Of a stretch of DNA of 39,879 bases, positions 17,108-26,008 are shown in pieces (the first letter of the stretch is position 1; each line of letters begins with the position of its first letter). The translations under genes were made by a program, and so were the position numbers. The notes below the pieces were generated by a model. That model worked only from the letters and a program-made list of their open reading frames with translations. It was not told where the DNA came from and ran no database searches. Source of the stretch: Gemmatimonadota bacterium (lineage in GTDB: Bacteria; Latescibacterota; UBA2968; GCA-2709665); the NCBI GenBank assembly GCA_002709665.1, contig PAQK01000037.1, positions 1 to 39,879 of the forward strand, read 5' to 3'.

Positions 17108-17792
17108 ATGGCAAACGATCCCAATCAAGACGCTTCGGAAAAATCTATCGACCTTTCCAGAATAGTCGGAGATCGTATCATCAGGTCTCGAGGCAATGGC
17201 TATTCGTGCCGACGTGTCCTGTCCCGAAGACTTGGTGTCCGCCATCGAGAGGACGGTCGACCTGTGGGGTCGGCTTGACATTCTCGTCCCGAATGCGGGA
17301 ATTCAGCTTCACAACGAAGATCTGAATTTACACCAGCTAGATGAAGGCGTTTGGAACAGGACTCACGAGGTAAATTACAAGGGTGTCTATCTGGCTGCAA
17401 AATACGGTCTTGCCCAATTCGAGGGACAGGGTGATGGCGGAGCGATCGCCATTGTGGCCTCGATAACCGCCCTCAACAGATCTTCCCGCAATCCCTCATA
17501 CATGTCCGGAAAACATGGCTTGATCGGCCTGTCACGCTACATTGGTGTTCACTATGCAGACCGGAACATCCGGTTCAACAGCGTATGTCCGGGAGCCCTG
17601 GAACGAACACCAATCTTCGATAATCACCCGGACCCCGAGGGCAGGAAATCCAAACTGGAAGATGCAATTCCTCTAGGCCGATTGGGCACACCGGAAGATA
17701 TCGCGCCTACCATCGTCTTTCTGGCCTCTTCGGATGCCGCTTACATCACGGACGCCAATTTCGTCGTAGACGGCGGCCTCACCGTCACCTGA
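17108..17792 (+). pseudogene. Short-chain dehydrogenase/reductase lacking its NAD-binding N-terminus
   Basis: From 17196 the frame reads MAIRADVSCPEDLVSAIERT, followed by the SDR core: LDILVPNAGIQ, catalytic YMSGK, the SRYIGVHYADRNIRFNSVCP strand, and a normal C-terminus ending FVVDGGLTVT at TGA 17790. The expected first 50-60 residues with TGxxxGxG are missing. A plausible original start, MANDPNQDASEKSIDLS, lies at 17108 in a different frame. The frames meet near 17156-17175, so a deletion of roughly 100 bp removed the first Rossmann strand and the dinucleotide loop. Without these the protein cannot bind NAD(P). Any product starting at 17196 should be inactive. Confidence 0.75.
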
Positions 17793-17816
17793 CCGACCCT
17801 TACCCCCAACTCGCCG

Positions 17817-18776
17817 ATGCGTGACACCACCACATATGCTTCGGTAATCGAAGCGATAGGCCAAACCCCGCTTGTAGAATTGAAGAGGATGACGGAGGGT
17901 GTAGCGGGAACCATCCTGGCCAAATTGGAGTACCTGAATCCGGGTTTCTCCAAAAAGGACAGAATCGCCAGGCAGATCATTCAGGATGCCGAAGATAACG
18001 GTGACCTCGAACCCGGTCAACCGGTTGTGGAACTCACCAGTGGAAACACCGGCACAGGCCTTGCCATCGTCTGCGGGATAAAAGGATATCCCTTCGTCGC
18101 GGTGATGTCTCGAGGAAACTCGGCCGAACGGGCAAGGATGATGACGGCCCTGGGTGCGGAGGTAGTTCTCGTGGACCAGCTCCCCGGGTCCGAACCAGGA
18201 CAGGTATCCGGTGGAGACCTCGCGCAAGTCGAGAAAAGAGCTCGGGAAATTGCGAATGAGCGACAAGCCTTTCGCGCAGACCAGTTCCTCCTGGCAGGCA
18301 ATTTTCGTGCGCACTACCTTCATACCGGTCCAGAAATCCTGTCACAGGCCCCAATCAGTATAGACGCATACTGTGATTTTGTTGGGTCCGGGGGGACATT
18401 TTCCGGGTGTGCTGCAGCTCTCAAAGAGTCGGATCCTGCCATCAAATGCTACGTGGTTGAGCCACAGGGCGCAGCGGCCCTCGCCGGAAAAACTGTCGAA
18501 AACCCCAACCACAGGATACAGGGGGGTGGCTATGCCAGACCCGAACTCCCGCTGCTGAATAACGAATTGATCGATGGATACATCCTTGTTACGGATGATG
18601 AATGCCGGGATGCTGCAAGAAAACTCGCTGCAAGGGAAGGCATATTTGCAGGCTACTCGTCTGGCGCAAATATCGCAGGAGCCCTTCGGATACTTCGTGA
18701 CGAGCAAGCCCTAACCGTGACAACCACCATAAACGACTCCGGTCTCAAATACCTCAGCACGGACCTTTGGCCGTGA
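17817..18776 (+). CDS. Cysteine-synthase-family PLP-dependent enzyme
   Basis: Family members replace the beta-substituent of O-acetylserine or similar amino acids. The 319-residue protein has the family length. It shows IGQTPLVEL (residues 14-22), the PLP-lysine loop NPGFSKKDR with Lys47, the phosphate/substrate loop TSGNTGTGLA (74-83), the glycine loop VGSGGTFSG and the C-terminal AGYSSGANIAGAL, whose Ser contacts the PLP ring nitrogen. GSGGT replaces the more usual GTGGT. It could be a cysteine synthase or a related beta-replacing enzyme such as cystathionine beta-synthase-like proteins; sequence alone does not decide. It starts 24 bp after the broken SDR on the same strand. The gene is intact. 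Confidence 0.88.
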   Translation: MRDTTTYASVIEAIGQTPLVELKRMTEGVAGTILAKLEYLNPGFSKKDRIARQIIQDAEDNGDLEPGQPVVELTSGNTGTGLAIVCGIKGYPFVAVMSRGNSAERARMMTALGAEVVLVDQLPGSEPGQVSGGDLAQVEKRAREIANERQAFRADQFLLAGNFRAHYLHTGPEILSQAPISIDAYCDFVGSGGTFSGCAAALKESDPAIKCYVVEPQGAAALAGKTVENPNHRIQGGGYARPELPLLNNELIDGYILVTDDECRDAARKLAAREGIFAGYSSGANIAGALRILRDEQALTVTTTINDSGLKYLSTDLWP

Positions 18777-18900
18777 CCTGATTCTTGCTATGATCCTTGA
18801 AAAAGGATAAGTTATAGACTCGTGTCAGCATCTGCAGTGACCATCAGTCAGGTGGGGGGCATCTTGTTTCGACCCTGCGCTGATCGTAGGTTTTGTTCAC

Positions 18901-19305
18901 GGAGGCACCAAGAAGAAGATCATTCCTATCCTGATCATCCTGCTTGCAGGTCAGGCGCCTGGACAAACGCTGGAGGAGGCCAGGAAGACGATAGAGGATA
19001 TGAACTGGATTGAGGCACTGAACAAACTTCAGATTGGCGTGATCAGAGATGACATAGGTGATCAACTCATACGAGCCGCAGGTGTGGATGGCAAAATCAT
19101 CAAGCCGAAAAGCTCCGCTTACAATATGGTACAAATGCTGTACAAGGGTAGGTTGGACACCATAGCTTACGCAGAAGACATAGCCAGGTATCAGTTTAAG
19201 CTAGCAGGTATCGATCCGAATCTATACGAATCCATCTATGTCCTCCAAAAATCTCACATGGGATGCACATTCCACAAATCCACCGACCCCGGTGTACAGG
19301 ACTGA
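18901..19305 (+). pseudogene. Extracellular solute-binding protein (family 3), eroded
   Basis: A GGAGG site at 18901-18905 is followed 4 nt later by AAG AAG AAG ATC and then a signal-peptide-like KIIPILIILLAGQA. An ATG changed to AAG at 18910 would explain the missing start. After TLEEARKTIEDM the frame jumps straight to the C-terminal lobe of an SBP_bac_3 protein (LNKLQIGVIRDDIGDQLIRA, YKGRLDTIAYAEDIARYQF, LYESIYVLQKS). About the first half of the mature protein is absent. The frame ends at TGA 19303, but SLVHELKWRPKLKG continues in phase beyond it, as the normal C-terminal helix would. Lost start, central deletion and early stop together mean no working binding protein. No permease or ATPase gene is nearby. 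Confidence 0.6.
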
Positions 19306-19347
19306 TCTCTTGTGCACGAGCTGAAATGGAGACCAAAACTCAAAGGC

Positions 19348-20307
19348 ATGTCCGGCACAACAAACGATACTTGGAAAGCACCTGAGGCACGGGGAAGCCT
19401 GTTCCTTGTTGTGGGTCCCAGTGGTGTAGGCAAGAATACTCTGATTCACAGGTCCATCGAAAAGGATCCCAGAGCAAGGTATATTCCTTCGCTGAGCACC
19501 CGAGAGATGCGCGTATCGGAAACTCAGGGCAAGCCATACCGATTCATTACAAATGAAGAATTCCTAATTCAGATCGAGGAGGAAAATCTCCTCGAGTGGG
19601 AGGAAGTGAACGGGTACTACTACGGAAGTTCTATTCATGAAATCGAGGCGTGTGTTTCACAAGGATACGACGCGATCACCGACCTGGATGTCTTCGGCGC
19701 ACACAATCTCCTCTTGAAGATACCGATAGAGGTATGCACAATATTTGTCATGGTGTCCTCAAAGGAGCAGCACAAAAGGATCACCAGCCGGAATATTGAG
19801 GACCAGGAAAGTCTTCGCAGGAGACTTGAGCGAACCAGCATTGAAACCGATCTGTCGGTTCTCTTCGATTATCTCGTGTATAATGACCAACTGGATGATT
19901 CGGTTGACCAGGTCCTGGCGATAATGAAGGCACATCGAGCAAAGCGGGGCCTCATCAAATTCTCGGAAGAGCGAGGCAGTATGTATAACCAGAAAGTCCT
20001 GGAATTCACCGCTCGTCTGTCGGAGAATCAAAACTCCGAGCAGACATTCGACCTTCCCAGGACTGCGGTCGGAGATTTCGAGGGTCTGGATCATGCCTTC
20101 GCGAGACTCATCCGCATGATCAGCTACAAATCCAAACTTGAACTCTCCCCTCAGGAATTCGTAATCGCGACTCGGACGGAGCACCGAAACGTGGTCCAGA
20201 GCCACCAACCTTACTCCCAGTCCGTGTCCAAGGTAATCGTAGAAACGTCTCGAGAAGAGGCCTTCCTCGGACTCAAGAAGGCCGTGGGCCTTTACAAGCA
20301 ACCCTAA
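19348..20307 (+). CDS. Guanylate-kinase-like P-loop protein with an uncharacterised C-terminal region
   Basis: The start at ATG 19348 is preferred; GTG 19312 in the same frame reads through what looks like the tail of the decayed binding protein. The 319 residues begin with a guanylate kinase fold: Walker A GPSGVGKN (23-30), the GMP-binding IPSLSTREMR and PYRFITNEEF segments, LLEWEEVNGYYYGSS and the Walker-B-like DAITDLDVFGA. The kinase part ends near residue 205, the usual length. About 115 further residues follow (KFSEERGSMYNQKVLEFTAR onwards) that I do not recognise. It may phosphorylate GMP or act on another nucleotide or ribose phosphate. It is followed by tandem hairpins and a terminator. 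Confidence 0.75.
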   Translation: MSGTTNDTWKAPEARGSLFLVVGPSGVGKNTLIHRSIEKDPRARYIPSLSTREMRVSETQGKPYRFITNEEFLIQIEEENLLEWEEVNGYYYGSSIHEIEACVSQGYDAITDLDVFGAHNLLLKIPIEVCTIFVMVSSKEQHKRITSRNIEDQESLRRRLERTSIETDLSVLFDYLVYNDQLDDSVDQVLAIMKAHRAKRGLIKFSEERGSMYNQKVLEFTARLSENQNSEQTFDLPRTAVGDFEGLDHAFARLIRMISYKSKLELSPQEFVIATRTEHRNVVQSHQPYSQSVSKVIVETSREEAFLGLKKAVGLYKQP

Positions 20308-20396
20308 CCATTTCCCCCTAAACACTACCTCCTGAAATCTCACATTGCGACACTTGCAGTCATGAAGTATCGTTATGTGACAAACATCAAATCTCT

Positions 20397-20414
20397 ATTG
20401 TCGGGAGGGACAAT
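20397..20414 (+). promoter_or_regulatory. Hairpin ATTGTC-GGGAGG-GACAAT before the terminator
   Basis: A perfect 6-bp stem presents GGGAGG in its loop, 14 nt upstream of the terminator stem at 20429. A purine-rich GGA loop is the kind of target bound by CsrA-type regulators or by the ribosome, but no partner is visible here. It may only be part of a double-stem transcript end. Confidence 0.35.
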
Positions 20415-20428
20415 GGAAACCGAAATGG

Positions 20429-20455
20429 ACTCGCCCGATATGGGGGAGTTTTTTT
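20429..20455 (+). terminator. Rho-independent terminator between the kinase-like gene and heparinase
   Basis: ACTCGCCC (20429-20436) pairs with GGGGGAGT (20442-20449) with one G-G mismatch, and the stem is followed by a run of T to 20455. It isolates the heparinase gene from the units upstream. Confidence 0.75.
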
Positions 20456-20489
20456 ATTGTCGAGGCAAATTTCGTTTTCTGTGATCGGA

Positions 20490-20495
20490 TATAAT
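20490..20495 (+). promoter_or_regulatory. Possible -10 box (TATAAT) for the heparinase gene
   Basis: A perfect TATAAT lies 85 bp before the ATG, but no good -35 is found 16-18 bp upstream (AAATTT at best). If used, it would need an activator. Confidence 0.35.
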
Positions 20496-20580
20496 CAAGT
20501 GGCAGACCAGTGGGACCGAGCCTCCTGACAGTTTTGGTTACGCCACGCGCTGTTACAGCAAACTAAGGAAGGTTGACAAG

Positions 20581-23370
20581 ATGTCTGAGACGACAACGGA
20601 TCCAAAGGACTGGTCGGACTGGGAGAAGCACCGAGACCAGATTGTTCATCCCGCCGGTACCATCAAAGCGGCGGACCTTGAAAGGGCAAGGGAGAATATT
20701 CGGAAACACGATTGGGCCAGGCAATACCTGGATCGCCTCCAGAGTTCCGCAGATGACGTTGTCAGCAGCATGTCTCCCGATCACCTCGAGACCTTAATCG
20801 AAACAACAACTCCTGGTGGTATGGGACCCTGTCCAGCGTGTCGCGCCAAAGGATTGCCATGGCATCCCAACGGTCAATGGACTTGGTCTCCTTCCAGTCC
20901 CGATCAGCTCACCTGCAGCGTCTGTGAAACGATATTTCCGAACGCCGAATTTCCCGAGGAAATCTCCATAGAATGTACTTGGGGCAAAGGTCAAACCTTC
21001 ACATTCGCCGGCGGGGACACATTCAAATGCTTCTCCTACCTCCAGGCAAGGCCCAGCATTTCAGGAATCACCAGGGCTCACAAGGTCAGCCATGCAACTG
21101 AGCAGCTACAGACCCTGGCGCTTGCCTACGCCCTGACCGAAGATGACGATTACGCGAGCGCAGCAAAGGCTATTCTGCTCCGCTTTGCGAAAGTGTTTCC
21201 CGAATATCTCGTTCGGGCAGGATATGGCTATGGTGAGTACGCCGGTATGGACCCGCATATCGCCTCGGAACACATTCTGGACTTGCCCGAGAACGAACTG
21301 GTTTATCCTCCCAACAAACCCGACCGAAAGATCTTCACCGGATACTGGTCGGCCAGCAGGATCGGCACCTCCGGAATGGACGGGGGATGGGTTGTAAGGA
21401 TTTCAGACGCCTATAGTTTGACCTGCACTGCGGTAAATAGTAGTGCTTCGGTCTACAGCAAGGACGAGAAACTCAAGATCGAGAAAGATCTTCTCCTGGA
21501 GGCTACATACCTAGCCGCCTGCGATACCCTCATCAACAACAAATCCGTCGGGAACCGTGCCGGGGCCTCGGTCGCCGGCATGTGTGTAGGGCACCCAGGC
21601 CTGGTTCACTTTGGCCTGGATGGCTTCAAGAAAACGGTCGACGGGTGGTTCCTTCCCGATGGGGGCACATCTGAGTCTCCCGCCTATGCCATGATGACTA
21701 TGAGTGGTATACGACCTTTCGCACTAGCGTTCCGTGGCTACTCGGATCCGCCCAACTATGCCGGTCCCGACCGTCTCGACGATTTCAACGCTTGTCGCGA
21801 TACGCTCTATGGGGATTGCTGGCAGGCGTTGGTCTGGACGCTACAGGGTGACCTGCATTTTACACCATCAGCCGATTCATACAAGTCCACTTCCATCGGT
21901 GTGCAGTTTGCTGATCTGCTCGCCCTCGCCTATCCGACCGATGCACACGTGGCACTTCTCAAAGAGACTGTTGCAAAAGATGAAACCGCCGGCGGACAAA
22001 GTGCAGTCTTCTGCCGCGATCCAGAACTCGAATCAAGACAAACTCCCCTAATTCGAATGGATGATGTTGTATTTCCCTTCCTCTCCCAAGGGTACCTGAG
22101 AACGGGTGCCCATGGAAGAGACAGTGTGGCCTCTCTGAATGCCGCAAACCACGGTGGCCACCATCATCTGGACGGGCTCAACCTCTACTACTGGAAAGAC
22201 GGACACGAACTCCTCTCCGACCTGGGCTATTTGTGGGACCACCAGGACAAGTATCAAACTTACCGTACCTGGGCACACAATCTTGTGATGATAGATGGGA
22301 AGGATCAGACCGCACGAGGACGTCTCGGCATGTTCCACTTCTTTTCGGTCACGCCCACTGTGAAGGCCATGGAAGCATCATCAAACGGTTATGGCGCAGA
22401 CTCCTTGTACAGGAGAACGGTCGTCCAGATCGACCACGGGCTCTCAGGTACTTATCTCGTAGACATTTTCCGAACTTCGGGTGGCGAGAAGGCCGAGTAT
22501 GTATTCCACGGACCTCACTCCAACTATGATTTGAAGGGATTGGAACTGGGGCCGGCCAAAGAGACATTTGTTGATAGTGAAGGAACGACGATTCTCTCGG
22601 ACGTTAACCAGGGGAAACCGGACGGACGGTGGAGTGCGATGTGGACTTTTGAAGACGACTACAAATTCGAAGCTTTTGCTCCAGGACGTATGGGCGAATC
22701 AGTTTTTATAGGGGACGGATGGGGTCAGCGCGATCATCGCAATTCGGATGTGGGAGCGACATTGCCCTACGTGGTCCAGCGCCAGAAGGGATCTGAGAAG
22801 AATGTGTTCGCAGCTGCCTTTGAGGGATACCGAGATGGGCAATCACTAGTGAGGGCAATCGAGATCCTTCCTCTTCCCGACAATGCTCCCGATGACGCGA
22901 TCGCAATAGCGGTGGAGACGAATCAAGGAACAGACATCGTGATCGGCATGCTGACCTCGGAGCCAATCACAGTTACGACCGACCTGGGAGAAGTATCAAC
23001 AGATGGCCAACTGTCAGCGATCATGTCAACGGATGGCGGTGCATCTTCGGCCTGTCTTATCGGCGGCACTCGCCTCTCAACAGCCGACATTGACCTGAGC
23101 GTCCCCGAAGCAACACTAAGCGGCAGAGTTCTCACAAATGGATCAAGAAATGACCAATCCTATTTCGACATCGATTGTCATACGTCACAGATCGAGTCAA
23201 TGAAAGGCCAGACGTTGTTCGCACTCGAGGGAGCTACACGCCACGGCTATCCAATTCGAGGGATCGAATCTATTGAGACGGGAACTCGCGTGTTCACCAA
23301 GCGCGACCATCAAGGATTCGAAGCCCGAGCGGCAGAGCGTTGGGAGCTGCCGGTCACTGCGACGGTTTAG
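20581..23370 (+). CDS. Heparinase II/III family polysaccharide lyase
   Basis: A 929-residue protein; AAGGAAGG precedes ATG 20581. Residues 80-120 hold a four-Cys zinc-ribbon-like knuckle (CPAC 84-87 and CSVC 112-115). An alpha-toroid domain follows (residues about 150-480) with SHATEQLQTLALAYALTEDD and a GTSGMDGGWVVRISDAYSLT stretch. The heparinase II/III C-terminal domain contains NHGGHHHLDGLNLYYWKDGH (His/Asp metal and catalytic cluster, from residue 523), LLSDLGYLWD and AHNLVMIDGKDQ. The last 300 residues are beta-rich. Such enzymes cleave uronic-acid-containing polysaccharides (heparin, alginate, ulvan-like). No signal peptide is visible, so it would act on imported oligosaccharides unless exported unusually. 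Substrate cannot be read from the sequence. The gene is intact. Confidence 0.9.
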   Translation: MSETTTDPKDWSDWEKHRDQIVHPAGTIKAADLERARENIRKHDWARQYLDRLQSSADDVVSSMSPDHLETLIETTTPGGMGPCPACRAKGLPWHPNGQWTWSPSSPDQLTCSVCETIFPNAEFPEEISIECTWGKGQTFTFAGGDTFKCFSYLQARPSISGITRAHKVSHATEQLQTLALAYALTEDDDYASAAKAILLRFAKVFPEYLVRAGYGYGEYAGMDPHIASEHILDLPENELVYPPNKPDRKIFTGYWSASRIGTSGMDGGWVVRISDAYSLTCTAVNSSASVYSKDEKLKIEKDLLLEATYLAACDTLINNKSVGNRAGASVAGMCVGHPGLVHFGLDGFKKTVDGWFLPDGGTSESPAYAMMTMSGIRPFALAFRGYSDPPNYAGPDRLDDFNACRDTLYGDCWQALVWTLQGDLHFTPSADSYKSTSIGVQFADLLALAYPTDAHVALLKETVAKDETAGGQSAVFCRDPELESRQTPLIRMDDVVFPFLSQGYLRTGAHGRDSVASLNAANHGGHHHLDGLNLYYWKDGHELLSDLGYLWDHQDKYQTYRTWAHNLVMIDGKDQTARGRLGMFHFFSVTPTVKAMEASSNGYGADSLYRRTVVQIDHGLSGTYLVDIFRTSGGEKAEYVFHGPHSNYDLKGLELGPAKETFVDSEGTTILSDVNQGKPDGRWSAMWTFEDDYKFEAFAPGRMGESVFIGDGWGQRDHRNSDVGATLPYVVQRQKGSEKNVFAAAFEGYRDGQSLVRAIEILPLPDNAPDDAIAIAVETNQGTDIVIGMLTSEPITVTTDLGEVSTDGQLSAIMSTDGGASSACLIGGTRLSTADIDLSVPEATLSGRVLTNGSRNDQSYFDIDCHTSQIESMKGQTLFALEGATRHGYPIRGIESIETGTRVFTKRDHQGFEARAAERWELPVTATV

Positions 23371-23482
23371 ATTCTGAAGACGTCCAATCTGGCCAGTAAT
23401 CGCCGGCAGGATTTTCAGTCAATCGTCGTTGGTTCCGGCCATCTGCTTCCATCACGTAGGCCTCGATCTGGCAAACTATACC
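23354..23482 (-). pseudogene. Fragment of a TolB-type (WD40-like/PD40) beta-propeller protein
   Basis: On the minus strand about 40 codons read CQIEAYVMEADGRNQRRLTE and NPAGDYWPDW, the classic YVMDADGxNxRRLT...P.W blade of TolB-like propellers. It ends at 23354, overlapping the heparinase stop. No start codon with a ribosome site and no further blades are seen on either side, so this is a one-blade relic of a larger secreted protein. Confidence 0.5.
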
Positions 23483-23602
23483 TGAGGACATCTGCTTTTG
23501 CATATTGCCGGTTCTCGATACAATCCTGCGATAACGCGCAGGATCACTCGAACATTCGGGGGGGGCATCGATCGGGATGCGGGAAGTCGCCAAGTTGTAG
23601 GA

Positions 23603-23995
23603 TCAGGATCTACCGAATTCCAGATAGGCCTCCATCAAAGCCCCAATGTTCTCGGTCGGTGTGTCCGCCTGGATATTGTGAGACGTGCAGAAGATGTACC
23701 CGCCATTCGACTTGAACAGATCCGCAAGCTCCTTTACCTCCTGCCGAACATCATCAGGTGATCCGAACGGCATCGTCTTCTGAATCGAAACACCTCCCTG
23801 GAAGCAGATATACTTGTCGAACCTGCTCTGCAGATTGCTCAGAGCCATTCCGTTTGCTTCCAGTTGGCAGGACTGCAGCACGTCGAGTCCGCAGTCCATC
23901 ATTTCGGGAATGATGTCCACCACAGAACCGCAAATAGGGATACGGTCCCCTACTTTATGATCGAAAGCCAGTAGTGTGCGTTCTCTTGAGTCCAT
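23603..23995 (-). pseudogene. Uroporphyrinogen-decarboxylase-family (URO-D) gene with a large internal deletion
   Basis: The reading frame is open (130 codons) but chimeric. It starts MDSRERTLLAFDHKVGDRIP, the standard N-terminus of URO-D-like proteins. After about 22 residues it continues with the C-terminal third: CGSVVDIIPEMMDCGLDVLQ, FQGGVSIQKTMPFGSPDDVR and GGYIFCTSHNIQADTPTENI. Family members have about 350 residues, so some 200 codons are missing in phase. The barrel cannot form. URO-D-like proteins outside haem synthesis are often methyltransferases of corrinoid systems or of unknown role. It lies 37 bp downstream of GH127 on the same strand and probably was its operon partner. Confidence 0.7.
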
Positions 23996-24032
23996 GTGTT
24001 TTCCCTATTCCATCCGAACAAGTGTTGACCGA

Positions 24033-25934
24033 TTAGACGCGAACACTCCTCAGAGGGTTCCCATTCGAGAATTCTGTCACTTCAGGACCATTCCTGATAG
24101 GGAGCCACGAACAGTAGGGTGTTCCCACCTCACCGGCACTTGCGAAATCACACAAGCGAACGGCCTTTCCTCCAGCCGCCTTGAATTCCAGCAGCACAAC
24201 CGGGGGCAGCCATTCACTCCACTTGATTCGTTTTGGCTTCTTGCCGTTCAGCACCACCGAAGGAATATCAAGCATGCAGGATACCGGATCCCATTCCTCG
24301 AGATCTCGTGTAAGAATCTTACCCTTCTTCGTTATATCCAGATTATACCGATGGTCATAGGTCAACAGAATTGGACCTCGGTAGATCGAAGCGCGTCCTT
24401 TACATTCCTGCTCCCCCTGCCATACATGGAGCGACATATCAAGGGCCATCTCGATCCTGTCTCCGGCCTTCCAATCTCGGACAATGTCCAAGTATTTCCC
24501 AGACTTCACGCCCTGAATGGCTTCGCCGTTCAGACTCACCCTCGTCTTCTTCGACCAATACGGAATCCGCAGTTTCAAGGTGAACTGGCTCGACCGTTGC
24601 GGATCAACCCTGATGATGATTTTTCCCTCGACCGGATACTCGCTTTTCTGAACAAGGGTCACGGATATCCCGGACTTGAGCCTTGCTGAGATCTTTGACT
24701 CGCCATAGTAGTTCAGAATCAGCCCATCCTGATCCTTCATCAGCCCCCAATCGCTCAACATACCGAACCCGCGGCTGGCATTCACACTGCAGCAATTCAA
24801 TTCGGGACTGCCTTCCCGGGCCTGCCAGTTGTGATCGGTCGTGAAGCATCTTCGGACCCCGTTCATAGGCGTGTCGTAGGTCGACCACCGTCCCGTAGAC
24901 GAGTGGATTCCGGGGACAGAATTCATAGAGGACAGCTCAAGTTCATCTGCAACGATCGAGTTACCTGTCAGCTTCAGCATCTCGACACTCATCGCCATCC
25001 AGGCTATCGTACAACAGGTTTCGATCGCCGCCAGGTGATAGGGATTACCAGTTGCTTTCTCTCCCGAAGAGAACCCACCATTGTTGTGTCGATCAAACTT
25101 CAAAATGCTCCACCAGATCTGTTCAAAGGCCTGTCTGTACTCATCTTCGCCCGTAATCCAGTACAGTTCCGCCAGAGCCATGATCGGGTGAAGCGATTCC
25201 CATCGAGGCTTCGGCGTCTCAAAGAACTCTTTGCCTTGAAGCGGCTGCCGGAGGTAATCCCCTGCCAGGTATTCACCATTCGCTTTGGCGCCAAACTCCT
25301 CCACAATCTGAATCGCCAGATCCAGGTAGCGTTTTTCCCTGGTCTTTCGAAACAGCAAACAAAACGCATGCACCGGCGCTAGATTCATCTCTGTGGAACC
25401 GGTCTCCACCAGCCTGGTCTTCTTCCTACCCAGATACTTCCTGCAAAACAAATCCCCGATACGCATCGCACAGGCCAGGGCCTCTCTATTTCGCGTTTCC
25501 TCACTCCACAACATCAAACCCAGCATGATGTGGTAATGGCCCCATGTGTCCCATGTCAGCCTGCCTTTCCAGCAATTGGGAGCTTCGTTCGTCAATCTGG
25601 ATTTTCTGGGCCAGGGACCCAAGTAACCGTCCTTGTCCTGTGATTGTATCAAGCGATGGACAAACTCCCTCAACCACGCTCTAAGCTTCGGGTCACGGTT
25701 GAGTCTGTATACCTGGACCGCCCCCGTGAGATACTTCCCCGCGAACTCTCCTGCCCATGGAACCATATCCCTCAAAGGAGACGCATCACGATCGCGAAAC
25801 ATCTCAAGCATTCCCGGATTGGCTTTGGGAGCCACCAGCAACCACTGATCCGTAATCCCATCGATGTAGTCTCCAAAGAATCCCCCTATCTGGAATCTGG
25901 CATTCGGGATCCTTCTGTATTTGGGTTGGCTCAT
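24033..25934 (-). CDS. GH127 / DUF1680 family glycoside hydrolase (beta-L-arabinofuranosidase-like)
   Basis: Family members remove beta-L-arabinofuranose or related residues from plant-type glycans. The 633-residue protein contains an alpha/alpha toroid followed by beta-sandwich domains. The zinc/nucleophile site is complete: Glu305 and Cys307 in AIETCC, and Cys381-Cys382 in PELNCCSVNASRGF, the second Cys pair matching the catalytic Cys of HypBA1. Other family marks are TGAVQVYRLNRDPKL, SQDKDGYLG and WDTWGHYHIMLGLMLW. There is no signal peptide, so it should act in the cytoplasm on imported oligosaccharides. AAAGGA lies 6-7 nt upstream of ATG 25934. The gene is intact, unlike the URO-D gene behind it and the relics in front. 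Confidence 0.9.
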   Translation of the reverse strand: MSQPKYRRIPNARFQIGGFFGDYIDGITDQWLLVAPKANPGMLEMFRDRDASPLRDMVPWAGEFAGKYLTGAVQVYRLNRDPKLRAWLREFVHRLIQSQDKDGYLGPWPRKSRLTNEAPNCWKGRLTWDTWGHYHIMLGLMLWSEETRNREALACAMRIGDLFCRKYLGRKKTRLVETGSTEMNLAPVHAFCLLFRKTREKRYLDLAIQIVEEFGAKANGEYLAGDYLRQPLQGKEFFETPKPRWESLHPIMALAELYWITGEDEYRQAFEQIWWSILKFDRHNNGGFSSGEKATGNPYHLAAIETCCTIAWMAMSVEMLKLTGNSIVADELELSSMNSVPGIHSSTGRWSTYDTPMNGVRRCFTTDHNWQAREGSPELNCCSVNASRGFGMLSDWGLMKDQDGLILNYYGESKISARLKSGISVTLVQKSEYPVEGKIIIRVDPQRSSQFTLKLRIPYWSKKTRVSLNGEAIQGVKSGKYLDIVRDWKAGDRIEMALDMSLHVWQGEQECKGRASIYRGPILLTYDHRYNLDITKKGKILTRDLEEWDPVSCMLDIPSVVLNGKKPKRIKWSEWLPPVVLLEFKAAGGKAVRLCDFASAGEVGTPYCSWLPIRNGPEVTEFSNGNPLRSVRV

Positions 25935-26008
25935 CTATTATGTCCTTTCCATTGGAGTGCCAGACAACCGGCACCGGATCGATACGCCTCCTCCAGCAGG
26001 TTTACGTA

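Noticed and set aside
24831-25382. A 183-codon plus-strand frame opposite GH127
   Set aside because: It is antisense to a complete GH127 gene with all zinc-site residues.
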